Origin: Clostridia bacterium
GTDB taxonomy: Bacteria; Bacillota; Clostridia; Christensenellales; UBA1242
Direction: 5' to 3'
DNA: 64,000 nt
Assembly (NCBI GenBank): GCA_017452445.1
Contig: JAFTMH010000002.1
Location: forward strand, 64,723 to 128,722
Notes under the pieces: generated by a model
What the model was told of the DNA's origin: nothing
What the model saw: only the letters and a program-made list of their open reading frames with translations
Databases searched by the model: none
Position numbers and translations under genes: made by a program
In this document: piece by piece, positions 10,401 to 20,009 of the stretch
Numbering within the stretch: position 1 is the stretch's first letter
How the letters are laid out: each line of letters starts with the position of its first letter

Positions 10401-13400
10401 GCAGTTGTCAAGCATTGAGATATTTTCGCTTCCGTCAACTGCAATATATCCCAAACTGTTGCTCAATCTTGGAGCTGTAAGTTTGTAAACATTTTCGATT
10501 GTGTAAATATCACTGTCTACATAAACATTGTTTCCGTTGATTTCACCAGACATTACAAACTTGATATATTCGTAAAGGCCTGCACCATAATCCAAACTGA
10601 ATGATGCAAATTCGGTGATTGTGTTTACTTGAACTTCTGTTTCTGCATCCATTCCACTTCTCTTAAACACGATTGTTGTCGTTCTTCTGTCTTGTGGAAT
10701 CCAACTGAAGATACCATCGTTCAAACTCAAGCTAGAACCAAAGTCAAGCATTGTAACCAAAAATACTTGTGATTTGCTTGATGCTGCATAGTCAGAACCT
10801 TGTGCATAAACTTCTGTTTCGTATTTCAATTTTTCAATGTCTGTGTAAGTGCCCAAAATTGAGTTTGCATTGTTGTAGTTGATATAGAATGACAAATATG
10901 CTCCACCTTCTGTAACAACACCATTTGCATCACATTCGTAAACAGAAACTGTCTTGCCTGATTTGTCGCCAAGCAACTTAAGGTTGTAGTTTGTCACACC
11001 TTTTGTGATGCTGAATGAATATCTTACGCCAGCGTCTCTGTTCAACATTCTCATATAATATGTTGTTGCAGGAGTTTTTACATATGCTGATCCATTCCAA
11101 GTTGTGATGTCAGTCTTTGCAAAAACAACTTTGTAAGAGTTTTTAGACTTGTCAACTTCGTCTTGTTCTTTGATCACTGATGATTGAAGTGTTGGATCAA
11201 TGTAAATAGAATTTTTGCCATCTTTGTTTGCAAATTCGTACCAGCAAGAACTCAATGTATTTGATGTTCCGATCAAGCAGTATTCGAGTTTATATTCGCC
11301 TGTTTGAAGTCTTTCCATATATTCATCAAGTGGAGAGTTGGCATTTGCAATACCATAACTTCCGTTTGCCAAATAGTGTGAAAATTCTCCAAGCAAGGTG
11401 AGTTGACTTCCCAAAAGTCCTGCTTCTTGAATTTCTTTCATTCTTTCTTCGATGTTTGCAAAACCATTAGACTTTGCAAAGTCATACAAACTTGCAATCA
11501 AATATTTTGCGTTTACATCAAAGATTTGTCTTGCACCTTCGACCCCACCTTTTGGTGTAAATCTAAATCTCATCACAATGTTGTTTGCAAGCAAATCTTC
11601 CAAACTGAATGTGAATGGAGCTGTAAAGATTTTTGTTGAAAGTTCGCCAGCGATTTCACTGTAGTTCATTTCTGATGTAACAAGTTGATACAAATCGCTG
11701 TCTGTTGTCCAAGACATAGACAATTGTCCATTTTTGAGCACCAATGGAGTTGCCACATGGTTTTTGGTGATTGCAACCGGTGCATCATCTCTCTTGATAA
11801 ATTCTTTTGCCGAAGACAAGATAAATGGATCTGTGCTTATGCTTTGCACTGCAAGGAAATATTCTGTGTTTGTGCCTGCAAAGTCAGAAGCATTAAAGTA
11901 TGTATAGTTTGTTGAATAATAAGCAAACTTGTCTCCCATTTTGCCTTCATCAACAACTTCGTAGAAGTATACATAATATTTGTCAGTCAACATACTGCTT
12001 GTCTTCCAGCTCAAAGATCCTGCTTTAAGTTGAAGCATTGCAATTGGGTTCATTCTTTCAAAGATAAATTCTTGTCCATTATGTTCGCCAACCCAATCAG
12101 TAAATTGAATGTATGTTGTACCTGAAGCACTTTCAAGTTGAGCTCTTGCAAACTCTACTTTAAATGTGCCATACAATGTGTTGAGAGCTTCGCTTTCAAA
12201 AACTTTTGTGATGTTTACTGCAAGAAGTCTGCTTGATGCCGAAATATATTCGCAGTTTCTCATGTCAGTAACAGCTACAAAGTTTGTCCAATAGTTTCCA
12301 GTTTCAACTTCTGTAACTTTTACAAACATTCCGGCTGTAACCAAAGTCAAACCAGAATCAATGTCGTTGAACATTGCATAAGTGTTTGCATAATCTTCTG
12401 TAAGTCCTGTTGCAGGATCAACTGCACCAAACTTTTTGATTTCTACAAAACTTGTGTCATCAACATATTTAATCTTGTAAGAAATACATTTTGAAACTAC
12501 ATAACTGAGTGTTTCTTCTTCAGTCTCTCTAAATGACCAGAAGAAGATTTCTGTGATGCCTGATTGAGTTTTAACTTCAATGCCTGCAGCATCAAACAAA
12601 TCGATAAAGTCTGCAAAGTTGTAAACTGCAATAATTTGATTTGATTGATCTGCATCTTGGAAGTATTCTGGAACAAATTCTACATATTTTCCATCTTTCA
12701 AAGCATCTTTGCTTGTGCCTGCAAAAATCTTTGACCATGTGCCAACACCCAAAGTGAGTGCGATAGAATCTGCTTGTTCTGGCACATAACCAATGCCTTT
12801 GATTGCTTCGTTTACTTGGAATGTCATTTCTCCAAGCCCTGAGTTGAAGAGCATAGAATCCAAAACAAATCCGTTGAGATCGTTTGAAGATGCATCTGTT
12901 GAGATTGCAGAGCCAATTCTGATCACTTCAGTGTTGAAGATAACACCTTCTGCAAGAGTTGATGTGTCAAGCACTGTTTTTTCTGCAGTTGCTGTAACCA
13001 TCTTCCATGTTTGAAGGACACTGTTGTCTCCTCTCTTGACAAATCTATACAAATAAGATTGTCCAACTTCTGTATCCATTGTCAAGAATGCTCTTTCATC
13101 TAAAACAAGGTTTTCTTCTGTAATGCTGTTTCCTTTGATTGTAATATCAAATTCATATGGGATTGCATTGTTTTTTGAAGCATCGCCAACTGCAACAATT
13201 TCTGCAATTGCTTCAAAATCTTCTTGCAAGTTTACTGCACTGACTTGTCCGAGTTCGAACAGTTTTTCATAGTCAAGGCCAAACAATTGTTCCATTGTCA
13301 CTTCTGTGCCTGTCACTTGACCTACAAACAACACAACTTCTTTTTCTGCGTCATCTTTTGCAAACAAGCGAATTTCATAACCTGTTGCACCAGAAACCGA

Positions 13401-16400
13401 AATCCAAGACATCTTTGTTTTTGACAAATCTGTTGTATCTCTAGAGAATTTAACTTCTGAGATCGAACCAAGTCTGTTTAAAGTGAAACTGTGTTGTGTT
13501 TGAGAAGAAACAACATATCCATTTTCTTTTGCAACAATTGTGAGTGTGTAAGATTCGTTGCCAAAGTTTCTTGGGAATTCGTATGCAAAACTGTTGTCTC
13601 TTGTAAGCACTGCAACTTGTTCTTGATAAGAAACTTCATAAACTGTGTCGTCATTGTTTGGATTGTTGATAATAAATCCACCGCTGTAACGAGAAATTTC
13701 TGCGTCTTGAATTGCTTTCAAAACTTGATATGTTTCTGCTGCAGCGATTGTTGTTGGACAAGCCAAATAATACACGCCATCGCCCGAATAACTTGTTGCA
13801 TAAAGAGCAATGCTCATTGATCCACCTGCAGACAAGTATGTTGTGATAAATGTTGAAAGATCATAAACAATTGTTGTTGAAGATCCATCAACTGGGATTG
13901 TTACTTCTTTTGTTGTTTCTGTGCCACCATTTGGTGTGTATGTGATTTCAGCGACCACACCACCAACTGAATATGGCAAATATTCTTCGTTGAGCACAAC
14001 TTCAATGCTTTGAGAGTAGACACCTTCGTTGTCAAGCAATCTTGCTGAAACAAGTTCGCCTACTCTTGTGATTGAAACTTCGCCAACTGAAGATGGAATT
14101 CCGTTGCTGCTTCTTGCACTGATTGAAACTTTCATTGTTGCGCCAGGCATGCAAACATTGTTGTATTCGTCACTTGTGATGACTGCTTTGTATTGTCCGG
14201 CATCTTCTGTAAGTGTAACTGTTTTAAGGAATTCGTTGTTCAAACTGATGTCAAATTCGCCTGAAGCACCGTAATTTCCTTCAAACACAACTTCGATTTC
14301 TGGAAGTTTGCCTTCTTCAAATTCAACATCAACAACTTCTGGAGTTGTCAATTTCTTTGTTGAAGCTTCGCTTTGATAAATGTAATAGTTGTATTCTTCT
14401 GCACCGTTGAGCAATGTTTCTGCTGCTGCGTAATACATTGTGCCTTCAACAGCTACTGAATATGGCTTCAAGTGTGCCGAAACTTCGATTTCGATTGTGC
14501 CAGCAACAAGTGAAGCAATTGTATTTCTAAGATCTTCATTTTCGTCAATGTTGTGTGATGTTTCTGTTGTCTTGTAAATTGCAGAGTTTCCGTCTTTATC
14601 TTTAAAGATCACAACATATTCGAGAGTTGTCAAAGTTTTGTCATAAGCAAATGCGTTCCAAGAAAGCACATTGTTTTCAAATGTAACAGTTTCGTCAGCA
14701 GGTTTTTCGTTTTCCATCTTCAAAACTGTCCATTTTGTTTTTTCACTTGAAATGTAATATGTCTTTTGATCATCAGCATCAACAGTCATACCAACAACTT
14801 GCAAAACATATTCGCCTTCTGCAGTCACTGCAATTGCACCTGTTGTGTTTTCAGTTGCACTTGCGCCACCAACAGAAACTGCAACATGTTCGACAAAGTC
14901 GACATCTGTTGAAGCGATTTCATAACCCAAAGTGCCATCGTTGAGCAAGTTGAGTTTGTTGATTGCTTTAAGTTTGTAAATTCTTACAACATTTGATTGA
15001 TTTGATTCCAAATAAGCAGGGTTGAGTGCTTGAACATAAAATTCATACATCACACCTTCTTCAAAATCTGCATGAGAATATGTTGCTGTCAAAACGCCTG
15101 AGATTGGCTGACCATATTCTACGCCGTTGCAGAACACTTGATATGTTGTGTCTGCTGTGTGAGCTGTGCCAACAACAACTTCTGTCCATTTCAAAACATA
15201 ATCTGTTGCTGTGTCTTCAAATGTAAGTGTTGGTTTGCCCATTTTTTCAACAGTCAATTCTGTCTCTGTCGAACCTTGTTTTGTTGCATAGTGTGAAGAA
15301 ACATGGACTACATTTCCGTCTACATTGTTTTGATATGCAAACACAGCAAACTTAACTTCAACTGCTTGGTTGTAAACCCCAGCAAAGTCAGACGCTTTGA
15401 TAAGTTCTACAATCTTTTCAAGGTCAATCGAAACTGTTTCGTTTGCATCATCAATTGTCACAAATTCGTCTTTTGTGCCAAGGACAACTTCTTGTCCGTT
15501 CATAACTGCGATTGAATTTTCAGCAAGTTTAACTCTTACTTGAGATTCGCTTCCAAGTTGAGTTTTACCTGTGATATCCAAAACATAGAAACCTGTTTCT
15601 GCAATTTCTGTGTGATCAACCAACAACTTGCCTGATTGGTATCTAAATTGAGTTGGTTTTTCAACACGAGAGATTGTAAATGTTGCTGTTTGAGCATCAA
15701 GATAAACTGTGTCATTTGTTGGTGTGTAAATTGCACCTGTTTTTGCAGATCCTTTAACAACAAATGTAAATTCGCTGTTTGACAACGCTGACATAATAAA
15801 TTTTGCAGCAATTGCAGGGTCAGTTGAATTTGCAGTGTTTGGACTTCCACTTGCTGTGATTGAAAGTCTTGAAGTGCCTTCTTGTGGCAAAACTTCCAAC
15901 GAAAGTGCTTGATCATCAAAAGTCATATCATCATATGTGATGCTTGCAAGTCTAACAATTGACATTGTTGACGCTGCACTGTCTTTATAGATTGTGTCGT
16001 CGTTTGATTTTGCAACAACTGCAATTTCGTATGGTGCTGCAGAATCAGCAAATTCTTCTGCCAAGAGGTAAATGTTTTGTTCGCCAACAACCATTTTGTG
16101 GAAGCCAACTTCCTCGCCGTTGATTGAGATTGTATATGCGTCTACATTGTCTGCTTCGGCAATTTCAAGATAGAATCCACTTGCCCCAGAGAAACCTGTG
16201 TAGTTTTTGTATTGATCATCATATGCAAACAAAACTTCTCCAGCCTCAAGTGTTTCAAACACATAGAAAACTTCTTCCAAATATTCTTTTGACTCAACAA
16301 AGTCATTTTTGTTTGATGTCTTTGCAAACACTCTTACATAATAATATCCTTCGCCATTAACTTGACAACGAGGTTGTGTTGCTGTTCTTGTTTGCTTTGG

Positions 16401-18362
16401 CAAACTTGTTGTGTCAATGTTGATTTCTGTTCTATTTGCTTCATAAAGCTCTTTTGTGATTGAATAGATTTCGATTTCATAAGAAATTGATGCTCTGTCT
16501 GCTTCATCTTCAAGTTGAACAGGTGTCCACTCATATGTTGTGCTTGCTGTGTTTCCACTTGATGCACTTGTTGGCACTGCCAAAACAACAATTTCTTTTT
16601 GCAAGCTTGCATTGATTGCAAGTCTGTCATCTGCAGTTTTTGCAACTGCCTTAAATGTATATTTTCCGTCAACTGCTTCATACAAGTTGTCGATCAAATC
16701 TGAGAATGTCACAACAACTTCTGTTTCGCTTGCAACATTGATTGCATAGTCTTGAGAAACTGAAACAAAATTTTCTCCGTCAAATCTCAAAACTTCATAT
16801 GCTGTTGCGTTTGTTGCTTTTGCAAAAGTCAAAACTGATTTGTCTGAAGAAACTGAATGTTCTACTTCGCCTGCAATTGCACCAACTTTTGATGCTGTCA
16901 AAACTGCACTGTCATTTGACTTCAAAACATAAACTTCTCTGCCATTTACCATGTTTGCAGAATCTGTTGCGACTTGAGCAAATTTCAAGTTGTAAATTTT
17001 CACTTCGTCAAGTGTAAGGTCAGAAACTTCTGTTCCCAATTCGTCAATCTCAAAACCAGAAATTTCATTTACCCCTTCAAGACCTGAAACAATCAAATCT
17101 GTTTTGATTGCACCTTCTTCTCTTGTAACTGTGATTGCAAACTTGTTGCCATTTTCTTGATTTCCGCCTTTTCCAGAAACAGAAACAGAACCAAGTTTGT
17201 AAAGTCTGCCAAATTCGTTGACGTCGCTCTTATAATAATTTTCTGTTGAGCTTGTCGTGTTTGTTGCAACAACAGTCAAATCATACAAACCAGCAACAAG
17301 TGAAGAGTGATCCAAAACAATCGCTTCACCCTCGTTGGTATATGTTGCTTTTGTTTCTTGATGTGTTGTAGTGTTTGTCAAAACAACTTCGTATGCTGCA
17401 GCTTTGTCATGCACTTCGATCACAATTTGTCCACCAGCAGCGTGATCATAAACCACTGATGCTTCTTCAAGTTTTTCAACAACAATTGCGTTGCTTTCTG
17501 CAGGAAGAAGTTGACCATCTTCGTCATAAACCACAACCGAAACATTGTATCTGCCAGCATCTGCCGCATCAAAATATGTTGTCAAATCGCAGTTTGTTGT
17601 TGTGATAAAGTCACCAATTTGAGCATTTCCAACTTTAACTTTATATTTTGCTCCAGCAATTCCTGTCCAAGAAAGATTTCCTGTTGCAGAATCCCAAGTT
17701 GTCGCAAAACTTTCAAGTGGCATATAACCAAAGTTGAATGTCTTTTTGTCATCTTCTGAAGCCTCGCTTGTGTCAAAGTAACCCAAGCCAACAGCATTGA
17801 TAATCAATTCGTATACACCGTGAGTTGTGAGTTGATAAGAAGTTTGTCCATTTTTTACTGTTGTGTTGATTGCATCTGTAGAAATCAAAGCGCCTGTTTC
17901 TGGACTGTAAGTTTTCAAAGTTCCTGAAATTGTATATTCACGAGCGATAGTAGGTTCGGAAGAGTTTCCGTAGACAGCAGAAACAGCGTCCCAAGAAATC
18001 AAACCTGTCGAATTGATTGAAATGTTTGTAGGCGCAGCAAATTTGTCTTTGACCACAATGTTCATCGAAGCCAAAGTGTTGTTTCCTTTTGTCGCATAAA
18101 CAAAACTTGATCCGGCAGACAAACCTGTCAACACTGACCCTTCAATTTGTGCAATCCTTGGATTTGCCATCTTGTAGACAATGTCCGACTTGAGAATGTT
18201 TTCAACCTCTACATAGTCATTCAAATCAATTGCTTCTTCAATTGACACCAACTCTTCGTGCTGAACGAAAGTTGCCTTTTGAGTTTTGAATGTACATGCA
18301 GAAAAAATAGCACTCACCAAAAGTGCAAAAATCGACACGACCAAAAATCTAAGTTTTTTCAT
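7416..18362 (-). CDS. Giant repeat lipoprotein with Ig/FN3-like modules and C-terminal GLUG-like region
   Basis: A single uninterrupted 3,648-codon frame of about 10.9 kb. It opens with a lipoprotein signal (MKKLRFLVV..., lipobox FSAC, cysteine at residue 23). Most of the protein is a chain of roughly 90-110-residue beta-rich modules with a recurring plan: a linker such as KLGSI or KMGKP, a LSW or ISW strand, then a Y-x-V or Y-E-I strand, resembling fibronectin III or bacterial Ig-like folds. I estimate about 30 modules, not formally counted. The last 350 residues change style: GTESNPYLISNEQQFANIQ, then EIDGQHHI and GVIKNLKLDV, typical of GLUG-type beta-helix regions. There is no sortase signal, so attachment should be by the N-terminal lipid. 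Likely an adhesin or surface fibre (inference). AGGAGAAG precedes the ATG. Confidence 0.88.
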   Translation of the reverse strand: MKKLRFLVVSIFALLVSAIFSACTFKTQKATFVQHEELVSIEEAIDLNDYVEVENILKSDIVYKMANPRIAQIEGSVLTGLSAGSSFVYATKGNNTLASMNIVVKDKFAAPTNISINSTGLISWDAVSAVYGNSSEPTIAREYTISGTLKTYSPETGALISTDAINTTVKNGQTSYQLTTHGVYELIINAVGLGYFDTSEASEDDKKTFNFGYMPLESFATTWDSATGNLSWTGIAGAKYKVKVGNAQIGDFITTTNCDLTTYFDAADAGRYNVSVVVYDEDGQLLPAESNAIVVEKLEEASVVYDHAAGGQIVIEVHDKAAAYEVVLTNTTTHQETKATYTNEGEAIVLDHSSLVAGLYDLTVVATNTTSSTENYYKSDVNEFGRLYKLGSVSVSGKGGNQENGNKFAITVTREEGAIKTDLIVSGLEGVNEISGFEIDELGTEVSDLTLDEVKIYNLKFAQVATDSANMVNGREVYVLKSNDSAVLTASKVGAIAGEVEHSVSSDKSVLTFAKATNATAYEVLRFDGENFVSVSQDYAINVASETEVVVTFSDLIDNLYEAVDGKYTFKAVAKTADDRLAINASLQKEIVVLAVPTSASSGNTASTTYEWTPVQLEDEADRASISYEIEIYSITKELYEANRTEINIDTTSLPKQTRTATQPRCQVNGEGYYYVRVFAKTSNKNDFVESKEYLEEVFYVFETLEAGEVLFAYDDQYKNYTGFSGASGFYLEIAEADNVDAYTISINGEEVGFHKMVVGEQNIYLLAEEFADSAAPYEIAVVAKSNDDTIYKDSAASTMSIVRLASITYDDMTFDDQALSLEVLPQEGTSRLSITASGSPNTANSTDPAIAAKFIMSALSNSEFTFVVKGSAKTGAIYTPTNDTVYLDAQTATFTISRVEKPTQFRYQSGKLLVDHTEIAETGFYVLDITGKTQLGSESQVRVKLAENSIAVMNGQEVVLGTKDEFVTIDDANETVSIDLEKIVELIKASDFAGVYNQAVEVKFAVFAYQNNVDGNVVHVSSHYATKQGSTETELTVEKMGKPTLTFEDTATDYVLKWTEVVVGTAHTADTTYQVFCNGVEYGQPISGVLTATYSHADFEEGVMYEFYVQALNPAYLESNQSNVVRIYKLKAINKLNLLNDGTLGYEIASTDVDFVEHVAVSVGGASATENTTGAIAVTAEGEYVLQVVGMTVDADDQKTYYISSEKTKWTVLKMENEKPADETVTFENNVLSWNAFAYDKTLTTLEYVVIFKDKDGNSAIYKTTETSHNIDENEDLRNTIASLVAGTIEIEVSAHLKPYSVAVEGTMYYAAAETLLNGAEEYNYYIYQSEASTKKLTTPEVVDVEFEEGKLPEIEVVFEGNYGASGEFDISLNNEFLKTVTLTEDAGQYKAVITSDEYNNVCMPGATMKVSISARSSNGIPSSVGEVSITRVGELVSARLLDNEGVYSQSIEVVLNEEYLPYSVGGVVAEITYTPNGGTETTKEVTIPVDGSSTTIVYDLSTFITTYLSAGGSMSIALYATSYSGDGVYYLACPTTIAAAETYQVLKAIQDAEISRYSGGFIINNPNNDDTVYEVSYQEQVAVLTRDNSFAYEFPRNFGNESYTLTIVAKENGYVVSSQTQHSFTLNRLGSISEVKFSRDTTDLSKTKMSWISVSGATGYEIRLFAKDDAEKEVVLFVGQVTGTEVTMEQLFGLDYEKLFELGQVSAVNLQEDFEAIAEIVAVGDASKNNAIPYEFDITIKGNSITEENLVLDERAFLTMDTEVGQSYLYRFVKRGDNSVLQTWKMVTATAEKTVLDTSTLAEGVIFNTEVIRIGSAISTDASSNDLNGFVLDSMLFNSGLGEMTFQVNEAIKGIGYVPEQADSIALTLGVGTWSKIFAGTSKDALKDGKYVEFVPEYFQDADQSNQIIAVYNFADFIDLFDAAGIEVKTQSGITEIFFWSFRETEEETLSYVVSKCISYKIKYVDDTSFVEIKKFGAVDPATGLTEDYANTYAMFNDIDSGLTLVTAGMFVKVTEVETGNYWTNFVAVTDMRNCEYISASSRLLAVNITKVFESEALNTLYGTFKVEFARAQLESASGTTYIQFTDWVGEHNGQEFIFERMNPIAMLQLKAGSLSWKTSSMLTDKYYVYFYEVVDEGKMGDKFAYYSTNYTYFNASDFAGTNTEYFLAVQSISTDPFILSSAKEFIKRDDAPVAITKNHVATPLVLKNGQLSMSWTTDSDLYQLVTSEMNYSEIAGELSTKIFTAPFTFSLEDLLANNIVMRFRFTPKGGVEGARQIFDVNAKYLIASLYDFAKSNGFANIEERMKEIQEAGLLGSQLTLLGEFSHYLANGSYGIANANSPLDEYMERLQTGEYKLEYCLIGTSNTLSSCWYEFANKDGKNSIYIDPTLQSSVIKEQDEVDKSKNSYKVVFAKTDITTWNGSAYVKTPATTYYMRMLNRDAGVRYSFSITKGVTNYNLKLLGDKSGKTVSVYECDANGVVTEGGAYLSFYINYNNANSILGTYTDIEKLKYETEVYAQGSDYAASSKSQVFLVTMLDFGSSLSLNDGIFSWIPQDRRTTTIVFKRSGMDAETEVQVNTITEFASFSLDYGAGLYEYIKFVMSGEINGNNVYVDSDIYTIENVYKLTAPRLSNSLGYIAVDGSENISMLDNCYSEANLYTYMLYNDVSTEEMFISFADDSHGTDLVYYQPGVQGATEEDLTYKETEQRANWFEVAALGTTAQLAMIADPTNYYMKKICMIEPTEEGGEAEGGEAPEIDPSKIINKSVAMKSSVERIDAQTLDEITELRIDKGSLAWEGVQGRTVDGTTSTLAEGSSFIYRITVEQYEYTGTAEGEGMEAPSNVGVPLVYYTANTTFDFAVITEDQLVTTENPSFLKATVQALAMIKTKTQPAEGVDYLELVEGGYAYGNVKYTGKNVYVLIGNGVGIQDIDRIAPIDENSLRVENGRLRWEYTTSAEITEEFLDVRYSFEVAREDGHIVEGVWSVVEVQTALETNTYTIEFQEEKGQILAGEQTLRVYATQGYGNADVTIKSFAKEIEINKLETIVEGDYVITTNDDVDRETLDLTQYYSDGNTNVVNVYVNGELKYNLTSQKYKIFILKTQEQVDAWTGGQTTDETYISDFIFVAEEQVIITFEVIKEAANTVYSDMSDNFVLQRASWGANQIVWDSTKQQFSWTQSFYFENSTTAKKVVAGEGGGYEETADEEEILAGQLVEMVETLDATYTIVRYTESLYKVETSLLKTPEYSIEITYGTFVKLTRIYTTTSHVFIPEIVDSLTINVRFKLGRGNVQSAELGYSEAVNFDLFASGQGTESNPYLISNEQQFANIQYRMSKPDYLGSYVENGLTVNPEVIAKKFYFRITQDITISEDLVGCLLSGEFNGEIDGQHHIITYAASGVTEMSYQKVVDVGHVKSAVSGGTSTTFKNGVALFEKIGSQGVIKNLKLDVTYRNVQINRNAMMAGLAVFNNGVVQDVDLVGYRSGFFAYAGGSKLIMSYAGIVAINETITAVIEDCSVLTNMIFDDNGNQQLIFAAGICFQNEAAIDGCVAGADNKTNQLRVTCQVKTDTIQVAGIAITVTTSGLVANCANYMNISVIAAPDENFNIAYIGGIACYADGTMDNATNVSDPSLLTSDKVPTVYKHEFAIPA

Positions 18363-18415
18363 ATGCTTCTCCTACTATCTATCAACTCGTTTGTAGACAT
18401 AATTTTACTAAAATT

Positions 18416-18445
18416 ATTTTAACACTTATTGACAAAATTTATCAA
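18416..18445 (-). promoter_or_regulatory. Possible promoter of the giant lipoprotein gene
   Basis: Minus strand TTGATA (18440-18445) and TAAAAT (18416-18421) at 18-base spacing, about 55 bases before the start codon. The flanks are very AT-rich, so the match is weak evidence. Confidence 0.35.
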
Positions 18446-18563
18446 ATAAAAAACAAAGAAAAATAATTTTATTTATAATAAAATATTTAATGCAAAGAAT
18501 TCAAATTAAAAAATCGACTTTTGTTCGATAAAATCTAACTAAACAAATTTTTAAAAATATAAT

Positions 18564-18601
18564 AAAAAAAATGCAAAATATCGATAAAATTTGCATTTTT
18601 T
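18564..18601 (-). terminator. Terminator after the ferritin-like gene
   Basis: Hairpin arms ATGCAAA (18571-18577) and TTTGCAT (18590-18596), flanked by A-rich and T-rich runs, so it could act in both directions. It lies about 50 bases after the minus-strand gene ending at 18653. Confidence 0.55.
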
Positions 18602-18652
18602 GCTATTTTTGAATATATTTTTTAACAATTATTTTCATTTTTATTTTGTGTT

Positions 18653-19108
18653 TTAAATTTTCAATATTTCTTCTCTTAAAAACTCCAAAGATTCCTTCTT
18701 GCTGATCAAAATTTTCTTCAAATTTGCCCTTATGTGCTGATCTTCTATCTTTGAAATTGCGTTTTTGAGTTGAATTGTGGATATCTCAAACAATTCCACA
18801 TCTGCCAAAAGCATCATTTTCAAATCTTTGACATAATCAACATCTTTGCCAGAAACAAACCTTCTTTCACTTGATTGATATTGTGCGTCTGCACCAAGTT
18901 TTGTCAGCAAATCTGACAAAATTTCGCAATTTTTTAATTCTTTTTTAACAATCCTATCCAGACACTCAATTCTCTTGTCAAAAGATTTGCAGATATTGTT
19001 TTGATAAAACACCTGCATAAAGCATACAAAACAACCATCTTTGCCAGAAAACAAGTCTTGAATCAACCCTTGATAATAGGAGTTTTTATACAAATTGAAA
19101 GATCTCAT
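18653..19108 (-). CDS. Ferritin-like four-helix protein lacking clear metal ligands
   Basis: The 151-residue product has four predicted helices. ECLDRIVKKELKNCEILSDL followed by LTKLGADAQY matches the second helix and loop of ferritin-like/rubrerythrin-type proteins (usual form: E..H.EIL...L..LG.DP.Y), and the last helices (LLADVELFEISTIQLKNAI, then LKKILISKKESLEFL) fit the C-terminal half. The usual ExxH metal ligands are replaced (KNCE, KKES), so iron binding is doubtful. No ribosome site is visible; TATAAA ends 5 bases before the ATG. It follows the pseudouridine synthase gene by 34 bases. The fold assignment is moderate; the function is unknown. Confidence 0.6.
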   Translation of the reverse strand: MRSFNLYKNSYYQGLIQDLFSGKDGCFVCFMQVFYQNNICKSFDKRIECLDRIVKKELKNCEILSDLLTKLGADAQYQSSERRFVSGKDVDYVKDLKMMLLADVELFEISTIQLKNAISKIEDQHIRANLKKILISKKESLEFLREEILKI

Positions 19109-19142
19109 ATTTGTTTATATGTTGACATCTTTCAATCCGACA

Positions 19143-19958
19143 CTAAACAAACCACTTTGGTTTTTTCTCAAAAGTTTTAAAATTAAGCCCTTCAATGCCA
19201 ACAAAGTCAAACTTCAAACGGAAACAACCCAATTTTTGTCTTGATTGCTGAAACTTTTTGTTGTCTTCATTTTTGCCGTATTTGCCATCTCCAATGATTG
19301 GATGTCCCAGAAAAGCAAGGTGCGCTCTTATTTGATGCGTTTTGCCAGTAACCAACCCAATTTCAACCAAACTGCTTTCATTTCCCGCTTTTAAGGTTTT
19401 AACTATTGTCGAAATTGGCACTGCACCTTTTGTTTTGCTTTCAAAAATCTTTACATAAGATGTTTGCGCATCTTTCAACAAAAAGGCATCAAATTTTTTC
19501 TCTTTTACATCAAATCTGCCAACAACTTCGGCAACATATCTTTTTTCGACTAAATGTTTCTTGAATGCCGACTCCAATTTCAGTGCAGATTGTTGGTTTT
19601 TGGCAAAAACCATAACACCTTCAGTGTTTCTATCAAGTCTATGGACGGCAATTGCTCCATCAAGCACAGATTCCAATCCTTTTTCGCCCTCAGATTCGAT
19701 GCCCGCAGCCTTGTAAACCACATAAACATCATCATCTTCATAAATTATGTCTGCTTTTTTTGCAAGCATGTCATCAGAAAAATAAAAAACAACTTCATCC
19801 CCCTCAAAAACCGAAATATTTTCTTTTGTTGCCTTGCCATTAACTCTTACATCTTTGTTTCTCAACATTTTGTTTACATCTGCAAACGAAAAACCATAGT
19901 CTTGCAACAGGGAAACGAGTTTTTTATCTTTTTCTACTACTATCTGTTTTTTGTTCAT
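19143..19958 (-). CDS. RluA-family pseudouridine synthase
   Basis: Converts uridines in rRNA or tRNA to pseudouridine. The 271-residue protein has an N-terminal S4 RNA-binding domain (about residues 12-60, LLQDYGFSFADVNKML...DVRVNGK) and the catalytic domain with AVHRLDRNTEG, which carries the catalytic aspartate, and the C-terminal block TGKTHQIRAHLAFLGHPIIGD typical of RluA/RluC/RluD. The exact target site cannot be told. The ATG lies only 5 bases after a TATAAT box and lacks a ribosome site. It is divergent from yabP across a 51-base gap. Confidence 0.92.
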   Translation of the reverse strand: MNKKQIVVEKDKKLVSLLQDYGFSFADVNKMLRNKDVRVNGKATKENISVFEGDEVVFYFSDDMLAKKADIIYEDDDVYVVYKAAGIESEGEKGLESVLDGAIAVHRLDRNTEGVMVFAKNQQSALKLESAFKKHLVEKRYVAEVVGRFDVKEKKFDAFLLKDAQTSYVKIFESKTKGAVPISTIVKTLKAGNESSLVEIGLVTGKTHQIRAHLAFLGHPIIGDGKYGKNEDNKKFQQSRQKLGCFRLKFDFVGIEGLNFKTFEKKPKWFV

Positions 19959-19963
19959 ATCAT

Positions 19964-19993
19964 ATTATAAACACAAAATGTGCAATTGTGCAA
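19964..19993 (-). promoter_or_regulatory. Promoter giving a probably leaderless rluA-type mRNA
   Basis: Minus strand TTGCAC (19988-19993), 18-base spacer, TATAAT (19964-19969). Only 5 bases separate the -10 box from the ATG at 19958, so transcription should begin at or next to the start codon. Confidence 0.55.
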
Positions 19994-20009
19994 ACAAAAA
20001 GGAGATTTT

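Larger units (their letters stand above)
18363..18652. other. AT-rich intergenic stretch
   Basis: About 290 bases with no gene. It holds a possible promoter for the giant lipoprotein near 18416-18445 and a terminator hairpin at 18564-18601. The rest is very AT-rich without other structure that I can see. Confidence 0.6.
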
